14,345 nt of DNA from an uncultured Eubacteriales bacterium (GCA_900547645.1 URHP01000036.1:1-14345), one strand, 5' to 3'. Positions 1-10,203 are shown, counted from the stretch's first letter. Notes: a model not told the origin generated them from the letters alone. Program-made: numbers and translations.

Positions 1-20
1 CAGATGTGTATAAGAGACAG
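1..20 (+). other. Nextera Tn5 mosaic-end adapter remnant
   Basis: Bases 2-20 read AGATGTGTATAAGAGACAG, identical to the 19-base Tn5 mosaic end used in Illumina Nextera libraries. The preceding C also matches the read-1 version of that adapter. This is library sequence, not genome. It adds the false N-terminus MYKRQ to the flippase reading frame, a peptide I recall as a recurrent adapter artefact in protein databases. Confidence 0.97.
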
Positions 21-1241
21 GGCAGGGAGGGGGACCTGCGCCCGGCGCTCGGGCTGTTCGCGTTGCTGGGCGCGTTCGCCTCTCTGCTCATGTGCCTTCT
101 GGCTTCACCCGTCGCGCGCATGCAGGGGGATGCCGGGCTTGCGGGGTGCTATCTCGCCCTTGCGCCCGCGGTGCTTCCCGTCGCGCTCCTCGCGGTGCTG
201 CGCGGCTATTGGCAGGGCCGCAGCGAAATGACGCCCACCGCGCTTTCCGAGATCGTCGAACAGGTGGTCAAGGCGGGGGCGGGGCTGCTGCTCGCTTCGC
301 GCTTTCCGACCGATCCGCTGCGCGCGGCGCAGGCGGCGCTGTTTGCGGTCACGCTCTCGGAGGCCGCCGCGCTGTGCGTTCTCGCCGTGCGCCCGCGGGA
401 GCGCCGCAGGATGCTCTCCGTGCGGCGGAAGGGCCGGGGGAGCGCGCTGCTGTTTTCGGCGCTGCCCGTCATGGCGAACGCGGCGCTCATGCCCCTTTCG
501 CAGATGCTGGACAGCGTGCTCGTCGTGCGGCTGCTCTCCCGCCATACAACGCGCGCCGTACATCTGTACGGACTGTTTGCGGGGAGTGCGGTCTCCCTGG
601 TGTCGATGCCCGCCACGCTGTGCTGCGGGCTGGTCGCCGCCGCCGTGCCGACGGTCGCGGCGTGTATGGCGCAGGGCAGGGAGGAAGAGGGCAGGCGGCG
701 CGCGCTCTTTGCGCTTGCCGTCACGCTGGCGCTCGCGCTGCCCTGCGCGGCGGGACTGCTGGCGCTCGCGCCGTGGATCGTCAGGCTCCTCTATCCCGCA
801 CTGAACGCGGAGGACGCCGCGCTGCTCGTGCGGCTGCTGCGCCTTCTGTCGGTGTCTGCGGCGACGCTCGCCGCCGTCGATACCCTGTCCGCCTGTCTCA
901 CCGCCATGGGGCTTGCCCGGCGCGCCGCGCTCTCCATGCTCGCCGCGGTCGCCGTCAAGGCGGCGCTGCAATGGCTGCTCGTGGGCGTGCCAACGCTCGG
1001 CATCACGGGGGCGGCGATCGCCTCGAACGCCTGCTATCTGGTTGCTTTTTTCCTCGATTTGTTCTATACTGTAAGAAAAAAACGGGAGATGCGCCATGTT
1101 GAGCATCATAGGATTGGGAACAAAAAAGGGGGAGCTGACGCAGGACGCGCTCGCGGCGCTCAGAAGCGCGGACGCCGTGTTCGTCCGCACCGCGATGCAT
1201 CCCTCGGCGGAAAGCTTGAAGGAGGCGGGAATCCCCTTTGA
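21..1241 (+). CDS. spoVB: SpoVB/MurJ-type polysaccharide flippase, 5' truncated
   Basis: This is the C-terminal three quarters or so of a multi-pass membrane protein of the MOP (MVF/SpoVB) superfamily, which flips lipid-linked cell-wall precursors or polysaccharide intermediates across the membrane. The frame is open from the first genomic base. About 100-130 N-terminal residues are missing compared with the usual ~520. The family segment R-G-Y-W-Q-G followed by M-T-P-T-A and E-Q-V-V-K lies near bases 200-275. Many Ala/Leu-rich membrane helices follow, separated by short Arg-rich loops. The gene heads an operon with mazG. The open frame runs to 1241 and so overlaps mazG by 146 bases, but its last ~47 residues look like an out-of-frame shadow of mazG. 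A run of seven A at 1076-1082 just before the overlap would, after a -1 shift, end the protein at a TGA at 1100-1102, inside the mazG start. The real C-terminus is therefore uncertain. The specific name SpoVB rests on the resemblance and on the yabN neighbour; MurJ-like is the alternative. Confidence 0.85.
   Translation, partial: GREGDLRPALGLFALLGAFASLLMCLLASPVARMQGDAGLAGCYLALAPAVLPVALLAVLRGYWQGRSEMTPTALSEIVEQVVKAGAGLLLASRFPTDPLRAAQAALFAVTLSEAAALCVLAVRPRERRRMLSVRRKGRGSALLFSALPVMANAALMPLSQMLDSVLVVRLLSRHTTRAVHLYGLFAGSAVSLVSMPATLCCGLVAAAVPTVAACMAQGREEEGRRRALFALAVTLALALPCAAGLLALAPWIVRLLYPALNAEDAALLVRLLRLLSVSAATLAAVDTLSACLTAMGLARRAALSMLAAVAVKAALQWLLVGVPTLGITGAAIASNACYLVAFFLDLFYTVRKKREMRHVEHHRIGNKKGGADAGRARGAQKRGRRVRPHRDASLGGKLEGGGNPL
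1076..1082 (+). promoter_or_regulatory. A7 slippery heptamer at the spoVB-mazG junction
   Basis: In the flippase frame the codons are AGA AAA AAA CGG, so the seven A form X-XXY-YYZ in the phase required for -1 ribosomal slippage. A -1 shift, or one extra A in the RNA or DNA, gives an end after Thr-Gly-Asp-Ala-Pro-Cys at TGA 1100-1102, which overlaps the mazG ATG as ATGTTGA. A plain sequencing or assembly indel in the homopolymer would look the same. Confidence 0.45.
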
Positions 1242-2481
1242 AAGCCTGGACGGGCTGTATTCCGCCAGCCGCAATTACGATACGTTCGTTGCAAAGGCGG
1301 TGCGTCTGGTGCGTGCGCGCGCAAAGACGGGAAACGTCTGTTACTGCGTGGACGGCGGCGCGTTCGAGGACCGCGCGGCATGCATCCTTGCGCAGGGCAG
1401 GGGGGTGACCGTCTGCCCGGGTGTGTCCAAGAGCGCTGCGGCGGCGGCAAAGGCGGGCGTGTACGGCGCGTTTTCCGCCCTTCCCGCAACGGAAGCCGCC
1501 GCGCGGGAGCTCACCCGTCCGCTCGTCGTCTACGACCTTGCCGACCGCGCGCTTGCGGGCGACGTCAAGCTCGCGCTCGCCGAATCGTTCGGCGACGAGG
1601 CGCCCGCCGTATTCGTCTGCGGGGAGACCGCCCGCCGCATCCCGCTGTATGAAGCGGACCGGCAGGATACTTACGACATGACGTGCGCGCTCGTTCTGCC
1701 CGACGAGCCGCTGCTCGAAAAAAAGAGGTTCGATCTGTACGATTTTCTGGCGATCATGCGCCGTCTGCGCGCGCCCGACGGCTGCCCGTGGGACCGCGTG
1801 CAGACGCATGAGAGCATCCGCATCAACGCCATCGAGGAGGCGTACGAGCTGGTGGACGCCATCGACGCGGACGATCCCGATAAAATGTGCGAGGAGGCGG
1901 GCGACGTGCTGATGCAGGCGGCGTTCCATACGCTCATCGAGGAGGAACGCGGGCATTTTACGATGACCGACGTGCTTACGGGGCTGTGCCGCAAACTCAT
2001 CGACCGCCATACGCATGTGTTCGGGGGCGACGCGGCTGCGGGAGCGGACGGCGCGCTCTCCGTATGGGACAAAAACAAGATGGCGGAAAAGCATCAGCAG
2101 ACCTTCTCCGACGCGGTGAACGACGTGCCCGGCGGCTTTCCCGCCCTCCTGCGGGCGCAGAAAGTCTGCAAGCGCTGCGAAAAGGGGGGCTGGAAGCGCA
2201 CGCGCGAAGAGGCGGCGGAGCAGGTGCGGCAAGCGCTCGCGGCGCTTCTTGCCGCGGACGGGGACGTATCGGAGCGGCTGGGCGAATTTCTGTATGCCGC
2301 CGCCGCGCTCGGGTTCCGTTCGGGCGGCGACTGCGAACAGGCGCTCCTCGACTGCGTCAAAAAAGTGCAGGCGCGCTATACGGCGTTCGAGTCCCTCGTC
2401 CGCGCCGACGGCAAGGACGTGAACGCGCTCTCCGGAGAGGAGCGTGCGCGGTACATGGCCGAGGCAGAACGTGATTCATGA
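1096..2481 (+). CDS. mazG: YabN-type SAM-methylase-like / MazG nucleotide pyrophosphohydrolase fusion
   Basis: This 461-residue two-domain protein matches the Bacillota YabN arrangement. Residues 1 to about 200 resemble the tetrapyrrole (SAM-dependent) methylase fold, opening with M-L-S-I-I-G-L-G-T and containing P-G-V-S-K near residue 112. Residues ~215-460 are MazG, which hydrolyses NTPs or dNTPs to the monophosphate plus pyrophosphate and is thought to clean the pool of aberrant nucleotides. The MazG signature is complete: C-P-W-D at 230-233, E-E-A-Y-E at 247-251 and E-E-A-G-D at 266-270 supply the EExxE...ExxD metal ligands, followed by R-H-T-H-V-F-G. The ATG at 1096 has GGGAG at 1084-1088, 7 bases upstream. 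In Bacillus yabN also follows a SpoVB-like gene, which supports both calls. The methyltransferase activity of such N-terminal domains is not established. Confidence 0.95.
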   Translation: MLSIIGLGTKKGELTQDALAALRSADAVFVRTAMHPSAESLKEAGIPFESLDGLYSASRNYDTFVAKAVRLVRARAKTGNVCYCVDGGAFEDRAACILAQGRGVTVCPGVSKSAAAAAKAGVYGAFSALPATEAAARELTRPLVVYDLADRALAGDVKLALAESFGDEAPAVFVCGETARRIPLYEADRQDTYDMTCALVLPDEPLLEKKRFDLYDFLAIMRRLRAPDGCPWDRVQTHESIRINAIEEAYELVDAIDADDPDKMCEEAGDVLMQAAFHTLIEEERGHFTMTDVLTGLCRKLIDRHTHVFGGDAAAGADGALSVWDKNKMAEKHQQTFSDAVNDVPGGFPALLRAQKVCKRCEKGGWKRTREEAAEQVRQALAALLAADGDVSERLGEFLYAAAALGFRSGGDCEQALLDCVKKVQARYTAFESLVRADGKDVNALSGEERARYMAEAERDS

Positions 2482-3406
2482 GCTGAATATCGCGGGCATG
2501 GCATGCCCGAACAACGTCATGCTTGCCCCGCTCGCGGGGTACACCAACTACCCGTTCCGTACCATGTGCATGCGGTTGGGCGCGGGACTGACGTTTACGG
2601 AGATGGTGAGCGCCAAGGGGCTTGCCTATCGCAGCGAGGAGACGAAGAAGCTGCTGCTTTGCGGGGAGGAATCGCCCAAGGCGGCGCAGATCTTCGGCAG
2701 CGATCCCGCGATCATGCGCGCCGCCTGCGAGAGCGAGGATCTGGCGCCCTTCGACCTCATCGACATCAACATGGGCTGTCCCATGCCCAAGGTCGTCAAA
2801 AACGGCGACGGCAGCGCTTTGATGGAAAATTTCCCCCTTGCGGAAAAGGTCATTGCGGCGTGCGCAAAGAGCGGCAAGCGCATTTCCGTCAAGTTCCGCA
2901 TCGGCGTGGACGAAGCGCACAAATGCGCCGCCGAGTTTGCGCGGCTCTGCGAGGGGGCGGGGGCGTGCATGATCGAGGTGCACGGCAGAACGCGCGACAA
3001 GGTGTATGCAGGCGCACCCGACTTCGCCGCGATCGCCGCCGCAAAGAACGCGGTGAACATTCCCGTCATTGCCAACGGCGGCATCTGGAACGGAACGGAC
3101 ATGGAAAAAATGCTCGCGCGCACGGGGGCGGACGGGGTGATGATCGCCCGCGCCGCACTCTACCGTCCGCAGGTATTTGCGGACCTTGCGGGCAGGAGCG
3201 CCCCGTCCATGCGGGAGCTGTTCGCGCGCCAGCTTGCCGAGACGCGGCAGTTTTACGGCGAGCGGTTTGCCGTCGTATTCATGCGCAAAATGGCGGCGTT
3301 TTACTGCAAGGGCGCCAAGGGCGCGGCGGAATACAAGCGGCGGCTCTTTGCGGCGCAGACGACGGAGGAGGTCGCCGCCCTCGCCGATGAAATTTTCGGG
3401 GAATGA
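2471..3406 (+). CDS. dus: tRNA-dihydrouridine synthase (Dus family, DusB-like)
   Basis: This FMN enzyme reduces uridine to dihydrouridine in the tRNA D-loop. The 311 residues form a TIM barrel plus a helical C-terminal domain, the normal Dus size. Visible motifs are M-L-A-P-L-A-G-Y-T (17-25), N-M-G-C-P-M-P-K-V (100-108) with the proton-donating Cys103, E-V-H-G-R-T-R, I-P-V-I-A-N-G-G-I for phosphate binding, and G-A-D-G-V-M-I-A-R-A-A. I chose the GTG at 2471 because it gives the family-typical start M-I-H-E-L-N-I-A-G and has GAGG at 2461-2464 six bases upstream. It overlaps the end of mazG by 11 bases. A GTG at 2444 in the same frame, preceded by GGAG at 2434-2437, would add nine residues and cannot be excluded. 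It is the last gene of the flippase-mazG-dus operon, and a hairpin terminator follows. The position it modifies cannot be told from sequence alone. Confidence 0.94.
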   Translation: MIHELNIAGMACPNNVMLAPLAGYTNYPFRTMCMRLGAGLTFTEMVSAKGLAYRSEETKKLLLCGEESPKAAQIFGSDPAIMRAACESEDLAPFDLIDINMGCPMPKVVKNGDGSALMENFPLAEKVIAACAKSGKRISVKFRIGVDEAHKCAAEFARLCEGAGACMIEVHGRTRDKVYAGAPDFAAIAAAKNAVNIPVIANGGIWNGTDMEKMLARTGADGVMIARAALYRPQVFADLAGRSAPSMRELFARQLAETRQFYGERFAVVFMRKMAAFYCKGAKGAAEYKRRLFAAQTTEEVAALADEIFGE

Positions 3407-3521
3407 AACCCGCGGCGCCAGGCGGAAGGACGGTATCGTCGCGGGAGGTTGCGATCGGCGCATAATTGCCCCGTACGGGCGCGGGGCGCGGGAATGGATT
3501 CCTTCCATTATAGCGGCATTC
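3407..3521. other. Intergenic segment after dus, no gene seen
   Basis: This GC-rich spacer lies between the dus stop and its terminator. The only structure I see is a small inverted repeat, AATGGA (3493-3498) with TCCATT (3504-3509) around a 5-base loop. No start codon with a ribosome binding site opens a convincing frame here, and I recognise no RNA gene. Confidence 0.6.
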
Positions 3522-3555
3522 AAAAGGCGTGTAGGGCAAATTACGCGCCTTTTTT
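3522..3555 (+). terminator. Intrinsic terminator of the spoVB-mazG-dus operon
   Basis: GGCGTGTA (3526-3533) pairs with TACGCGCC (3542-3549) with one G-U pair. The stem is extended by AAAA (3522-3525) opposite the start of a six-T run (3550-3555). It lies about 115 bases past the dus stop and ahead of the gyrB promoter, so it separates the two transcription units. Confidence 0.88.
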
Positions 3556-3618
3556 GCTGTCATCGCGGAAAATTTCACGGAATACGGCGTCCATTCGCTG
3601 TACTTTTTCGCGCGCGCG

Positions 3619-3627
3619 TGTTATAAT
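3619..3627 (+). promoter_or_regulatory. Extended -10 promoter of gyrBA
   Basis: TGTTATAAT at 3619-3627 is a perfect -10 hexamer (3622-3627) with the TGn extension. The -35 position 17 bases upstream (3599-3604, TGTACT) is poor, which is normal for extended -10 promoters. The predicted start is near 3634, about 33 bases before the gyrB ATG, and the leader includes GAGGAAAG at 3653-3660. Confidence 0.8.
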
Positions 3628-3666
3628 AGTATAGTAATTTTGTATTTCAGGCGAGGAAAGTTTGCC

Positions 3667-5580
3667 ATGTCGGAAAAAGTAGAAGGCGCATACGGCGCGG
3701 AACAAATCCAGGTGCTCGACGGGCTCGAGCATATCCGCAAGCGCCCCGGAATGTATATCAGCTCGACGGACGAAAAGGGGCTGCACCATCTGGTGAGCGA
3801 GGTCGTCGATAACTCGATCGACGAGGCGCTCGCGGGGTACTGCGACCGCGTGGACGTCACCGTCAACGCGGACGGTTCGTGCACCGTCGAGGACAACGGG
3901 CGCGGCATTCCCACCGAGATCCATCCCAAGGAGGGGGTGTCCACCGTCGAGGTCGTGTTCACCAAGGTCAACGCGGGCGGCAAGTTCGGCGGGGATTCGG
4001 GCTACAAGGTCTCCTCCGGTCTGCACGGCGTGGGCGTAAAGGCGGTCAACGCGCTTTCGGAATGGCTGGAGGTGGAGGTCTCGCAGAACGGGCACGTCTA
4101 CAAACAGGTGTATAACCGCGGCGTTCCCCAGCGTCCGCTCGCCGTGATCGGCGATACGGACAGGACGGGCACCAAGGTCACCTTCTTCCCCGATGCCGAA
4201 ATTTTCGAGACCATCGTCTTCAAATACGACATTCTGCGCGTGCGGCTGAAAGAGCTCGCCTTCCTCAACAAGGGGCTGACCATCACCCTCACCGACAAGC
4301 GCGGCGAAAAGGAGCGTTCGGACAGCTTCTGCTACGAAGGCGGCATCCGCGAGCTGGTCGAAGAGCTCAACAAGGGCAGCGATACGCTCTTTCCCGAGCC
4401 GCTCTATTTCGAGGCGCAGGACGGCACCACCGTCTGCGAGATCGCGCTGCAGTATAACGACGGCTATAACGAGGTCATCTATTCGTATGCCAACAACGTC
4501 AACACCATCGACGGCGGCACGCACGTCGAAGGGCTCAAGCAGGCGCTCACCAAGGTCATCAACGACGCGGGCAAAAAGCTGAATATTCTCAAGGAGAGCG
4601 ACCGTCTCACGGGCGAAGACGTCCGCGAGGGCATCACCGCCGTCGTCTCCGTCAAGCTCGAAAACGCGCAGTTCGAATCGCAGACCAAGGATAAGCTCAA
4701 CAATTCCTTTGTGCGTCCCTTCGTCTCCAAGTGCGTGGCGGAGGAATTCGGCACCTATATCGAGGAGCATCCCGCCGAAGCGCGCGAGCTGGTCCTGCGC
4801 TGCATCACGGCGCAGAAGGCGCGCGACGCGGCGCGCTCCGCGCGCGAGCTCACGCGCAGAAAGGGGGTGCTCGAATCCACCACGCTGCCCGGCAAGCTTG
4901 CCGACTGTTCGGACAAGCGCCCCGAATTGTGCGAGATCTATATCGTCGAGGGCGATTCCGCAGGCGGCACGGCAAAGCAGGGGCGCGACCGCCGGTTCCA
5001 GGCGATCCTGCCCCTTCGCGGCAAGATCCTCAACGTCGAAAAGGTGCGCCTCAACCGCGTGCTGGAAAATGCCGAGATCAAGGCGATGATCACCGCGTTC
5101 GGCTGCGGCATTCTCGATGATTTCGACGAGAGCAAGCTCCGCTACGACCGCATCATCTCCATGACGGATGCCGATGTGGACGGCGCGCATATCCGCATTC
5201 TGCTGCTCACCTTCCTGTTCCGCTATATGCGTCCGCTCATCGAGCACGGGCACGTCTATTCCGCAATGCCGCCCCTCTATAAGGCGAGCGTCAAGGGCAA
5301 GGAGGACGTGTACCTCTATTCCGAGGAAGAAAAGACCGCTTACGACGCGGCGAACAACAACAAGGTGGAGTATCAGCGCTACAAGGGTTTGGGCGAGATG
5401 AGCACCGAACAGCTCTGGGACACCACCATGAACCCCGCCACGCGTACGCTCGTGCGCGTCTCCATGCGCGACGCGATGGAGGCGGACAAAATGTTCACCA
5501 TTCTCATGGGCGAAAGCCCCGCGCTGCGCCGTCAGTTCATCGAACAGAACGCGACGCTGGTGAAGGATCTGGATATATAA
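3667..5580 (+). CDS. gyrB: DNA gyrase subunit B
   Basis: This 637-residue ATPase subunit of the type II topoisomerase introduces negative supercoils as GyrA2GyrB2. The GHKL ATPase domain shows Glu45 (the catalytic-base position) and Asn49 in S-E-V-V-D-N-S-I-D-E-A, Asp76 in D-N-G-R-G-I-P, and the ATP lid with G-G-K-F-G-G and G-L-H-G-V-G. The TOPRIM domain carries E-G-D-S-A-G-G (428-434) and D-A-D-V-D-G (501-506), the metal-binding acidic residues for cleavage. L-P-L-R-G-K-I-L-N-V-E-K is the Gram-positive gyrase form. The C-terminus contains Y-K-G-L-G-E-M, which contacts GyrA. The length is that of the short Gram-positive form, without the ~170-residue insert of enterobacteria. The ATG at 3667 is the first Met, with GAGG ten bases upstream. 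gyrA follows after 78 bases. ParE is the alternative, but the paired GyrA has gyrase features. Confidence 0.97.
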   Translation: MSEKVEGAYGAEQIQVLDGLEHIRKRPGMYISSTDEKGLHHLVSEVVDNSIDEALAGYCDRVDVTVNADGSCTVEDNGRGIPTEIHPKEGVSTVEVVFTKVNAGGKFGGDSGYKVSSGLHGVGVKAVNALSEWLEVEVSQNGHVYKQVYNRGVPQRPLAVIGDTDRTGTKVTFFPDAEIFETIVFKYDILRVRLKELAFLNKGLTITLTDKRGEKERSDSFCYEGGIRELVEELNKGSDTLFPEPLYFEAQDGTTVCEIALQYNDGYNEVIYSYANNVNTIDGGTHVEGLKQALTKVINDAGKKLNILKESDRLTGEDVREGITAVVSVKLENAQFESQTKDKLNNSFVRPFVSKCVAEEFGTYIEEHPAEARELVLRCITAQKARDAARSARELTRRKGVLESTTLPGKLADCSDKRPELCEIYIVEGDSAGGTAKQGRDRRFQAILPLRGKILNVEKVRLNRVLENAEIKAMITAFGCGILDDFDESKLRYDRIISMTDADVDGAHIRILLLTFLFRYMRPLIEHGHVYSAMPPLYKASVKGKEDVYLYSEEEKTAYDAANNNKVEYQRYKGLGEMSTEQLWDTTMNPATRTLVRVSMRDAMEADKMFTILMGESPALRRQFIEQNATLVKDLDI

Positions 5581-5658
5581 ACGCTCGGAGATTTTCGTAA
5601 GGGCGGAGCTCTTTGTTGCGGCAACACAGTAAAAACAAGTACCAAAAGGGGTAATACT
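5581..5658 (+). promoter_or_regulatory. gyrB-gyrA spacer with small dyad and gyrA ribosome binding site
   Basis: The 78-base spacer has no convincing promoter or terminator, so gyrA is probably co-transcribed with gyrB. TGTTGC (5614-5619) and GCAACA (5621-5626) form a small perfect dyad around one G. The purine run AAAAGGGG (5644-5651) is the ribosome binding site that selects the TTG start of gyrA, seven bases downstream. Confidence 0.55.
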
Positions 5659-8274
<2,616 letters not shown>

Positions 8275-8278
8275 ACCG

Positions 8279-8302
8279 CCCATGTCCGCATGCGGACATG
8301 GG
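8279..8302. repeat. 24-base perfect palindrome after gyrA
   Basis: CCCATGTCCGCA (8279-8290) is followed at once by its reverse complement (8291-8302). It begins four bases after the gyrA stop codon. As RNA it would fold into a 10-bp stem with a CATG loop on either strand, with no T-run after it. The nine bases CATGTCCGC recur at 8329-8337 inside the next hairpin. Confidence 0.9.
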
Positions 8303-8307
8303 GGGAG

Positions 8308-8353
8308 AAAGAGCCCCGCGCGGCGGACCATGTCCGCCGCGCGGGGCTCTTTT
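8308..8353 (+). terminator. Strong intrinsic terminator of gyrBA, 21-bp stem
   Basis: A perfect 21-base inverted repeat (8308-8328 with 8332-8352) encloses a three-base loop CAT. Its base is AAAGAGCC/GGCTCTTT, and four T at 8350-8353 follow on the + strand. Because the left arm starts with AAA it also reads as a hairpin with a short T-run on the - strand, so it probably works for the convergent lipoprotein transcript too. Confidence 0.88.
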
Positions 8354-8369
8354 GATTCGGCTTCCGGGT

Positions 8370-8409
8370 TTTTATTTAAACAACGCCCCGACGGGTATGT
8401 CGGGGCGTT
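8370..8409 (-). terminator. Intrinsic terminator of the lipoprotein gene
   Basis: AACGCCCCGAC (8382-8392) and GTCGGGGCGTT (8399-8409) form an 11-bp stem with a six-base loop. On the - strand the hairpin is followed by GTTTAAATAAAAA, an AT-rich but imperfect T-tract. It begins 17 bases past the lipoprotein stop codon. Confidence 0.75.
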
Positions 8410-8425
8410 TGGCGTTGAAGGGGTC

Positions 8426-10141
8426 TTACAGGATCGGCTGATTGTCGGCGGAAAAGAGATAGACGTTCTGATTTGTCGTGACGTAGCCGTAGCCGTTCGA
8501 GTAGCGAACGGAGCGGTAGGATTCTCCCGTCCGGAAGCCGATCAGCCGCGTTCCGCCGTAGGTGTAGACGGCGCCCGCCGTGGTGGCGTTTGTCTGCCGT
8601 ACGATGAGACCGTACTGCGCGGTCACGGTGTCCGTCTCCGAAGCGTCCGTCAGATAGGTAAGGCTCTGTCCGTCGGGAACGGCTTTGGAGACGATGACGG
8701 TGTCGCCGCCGTCGATCGACGTCGCTGCATAGCCGCCGTAGAAGGTCAGGGAAGAATACCTTGCGCCCAGCGCCACCTTTCCGTCAAAGTCGATCGCAAG
8801 ATAGTTTCCGTTGACCGAGCCCGTGATCAGCCCGAGCGAGGGATACACGGCAATATCCGTGGCGTCGGCGTAGGCAAGCACGTTCATGTCGGCGTCGATC
8901 AGATAATATCCGCCGTTCACGCCGTGCGCGCCGTAGCGGTTGTCCGCCAGCTGCGAGATGGTGGTGATGTCGATGGGCTGCTGCGTGGCGTCGTATTCAA
9001 GTTTGAGATCTTTGTTGAGTACGACGCTGTATAAGACGGAGCCCGTGCTTCCCGTTGACGCGACGTCCAGCGTGACCGTTGCAACGCCGTTGCGGAACAG
9101 GCATGCCTGTGCATAGGCGGCGTCATAGTCCTGTTCGGCATAGTTGTACAGCGGCTGCAGTCCGCTCCCGTCGGGAAGGATATAGTAGTCGCTTTCAATG
9201 CGCGAAACATTGTCCTTGAGCACGTTGTAGCGGTAGTATTCCACATTGTACTTGAGTTCGGCGATCCCCATGGAATAGACCACGTTGTAGCCGCCCGTTG
9301 CGCCGGGATCGACTTCCGTCATTTCATAGTAGTAAATATATTCGCCGATATAGCCGAGCAGCGCGCCGTTGTTGACGGCAAAGGATCCCGTCTGATCGCC
9401 GTTGCGGAAGACGTAACAGACGGTGGAAGAGCCTGCCTCGACGGCGGCGAGCGCGTAGCCGTTGAGCGTCGCGGGGAGCAGCGCGCTTGTAAGGGAGGAC
9501 GCTTCCGATTCGAGCATGTTGAGCGTGTCGCCGCTTGTCGGCTCGCCGGAGATGCGCAGGTCGTCTGCGCTGTACTCGTGCCAGACGCGGTCGCCGCCGA
9601 CCGTCTCCGCGGCATAGGTGAAGTAGCGCACCGTTTCGTTGATCGCCGTCTCGTCCACGCGGTAGGTCATTTTATAGAAGGTCGTTTTGGGTGATCCGCT
9701 GCGCAGATAGCCGGAGACGGTGGTGAACGTCGCGGGAGCGGTCAGATTTTCAACCAGCATCGAGCCGGTGGGGGCGCAGTAGGAATAGGTCACCCCCGAG
9801 GTCATATTGCTTGTCAGCGCTATGACGGACGGCCCGATCAGGGAAATGTTTGTATAGTGTACGCTGTTGACATAGCTCCCCGCTGCCGCGCTGTAAAGGC
9901 GGTATCCGTCCGCCGTGGAAACGGAGAACAGGGCGCCGGCCAGAGAACTGAGATCGGTCGCTCCTTCGATCGTCTGCGCCGTCGTGTAGGCGGCATATTC
10001 GTTGAGCTCCGAAATTTCGGCGCTTCCTGTGGGGCGCGCATAATCGCGCACGTTGAACGTCTGTCCGGAGCAGCCCGCAAATGCAGCAAGAGCGGCGGAA
10101 AGCGTCAGCGCCGCCGACAAGGCCAAAGCAGTTTTTTTCAT
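8426..10141 (-). CDS. Predicted lipoprotein of unknown function
   Basis: This is a 571-residue protein I do not recognise. It starts M-K-K-T-A-L-A-L, continues as an Ala/Leu-rich hydrophobic segment and reaches A-F-A-G-C-S-G, a lipobox with Cys24 (Phe at -3 is unusual). It is therefore probably exported and anchored on the outer face of the membrane. The mature part is rich in Tyr, Thr, Gly, Ala, Ser and Asp and poor in Lys. It alternates short hydrophobic stretches with turns, for example Y-I-Y-Y-Y-E, Y-L-I-D-A-D-M-N-V-L-A-Y, L-A-I-D-F-D-G-K-V-A and V-Y-T-Y-G-G, which suggests mostly beta structure, possibly a propeller-like C-terminal half. I see no catalytic motif and no anchor other than the lipid. 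The ATG at 10141 is chosen over upstream starts because of the signal peptide and a GGAGGG site at 10146-10151. The gene is monocistronic, with its own consensus promoter and terminator. Some stretches are visibly less GC-rich than its neighbours. Confidence 0.85.
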   Translation of the reverse strand: MKKTALALSAALTLSAALAAFAGCSGQTFNVRDYARPTGSAEISELNEYAAYTTAQTIEGATDLSSLAGALFSVSTADGYRLYSAAAGSYVNSVHYTNISLIGPSVIALTSNMTSGVTYSYCAPTGSMLVENLTAPATFTTVSGYLRSGSPKTTFYKMTYRVDETAINETVRYFTYAAETVGGDRVWHEYSADDLRISGEPTSGDTLNMLESEASSLTSALLPATLNGYALAAVEAGSSTVCYVFRNGDQTGSFAVNNGALLGYIGEYIYYYEMTEVDPGATGGYNVVYSMGIAELKYNVEYYRYNVLKDNVSRIESDYYILPDGSGLQPLYNYAEQDYDAAYAQACLFRNGVATVTLDVASTGSTGSVLYSVVLNKDLKLEYDATQQPIDITTISQLADNRYGAHGVNGGYYLIDADMNVLAYADATDIAVYPSLGLITGSVNGNYLAIDFDGKVALGARYSSLTFYGGYAATSIDGGDTVIVSKAVPDGQSLTYLTDASETDTVTAQYGLIVRQTNATTAGAVYTYGGTRLIGFRTGESYRSVRYSNGYGYVTTNQNVYLFSADNQPIL

Positions 10142-10175
10142 GATTCCCTCCGATTTGTGTAAATATCGTAAAAAT

Positions 10176-10203
10176 ATTATAGCAGATTCGGGAGGAATGT
10201 CAA
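10176..10203 (-). promoter_or_regulatory. Consensus sigma-A promoter of the lipoprotein gene
   Basis: On the - strand TTGACA (10203-10198), 16 bases and TATAAT (10181-10176) are perfect hexamers, and the base triplet before the -10 is TGC, an extended -10. Transcription should start near 10169, leaving a leader of about 28 bases that contains the GGAGGG site. The sequence upstream of the -35 is AT-rich, like an UP element. A vegetative, high-level promoter is expected. Confidence 0.9.

Noticed and set aside
5614..5626. TGTTGC/GCAACA dyad in the gyrB-gyrA spacer as an operator
   Set aside because: It is only six bases per arm with a one-base centre and no nearby promoter. It is too common a pattern to claim as a regulatory site.
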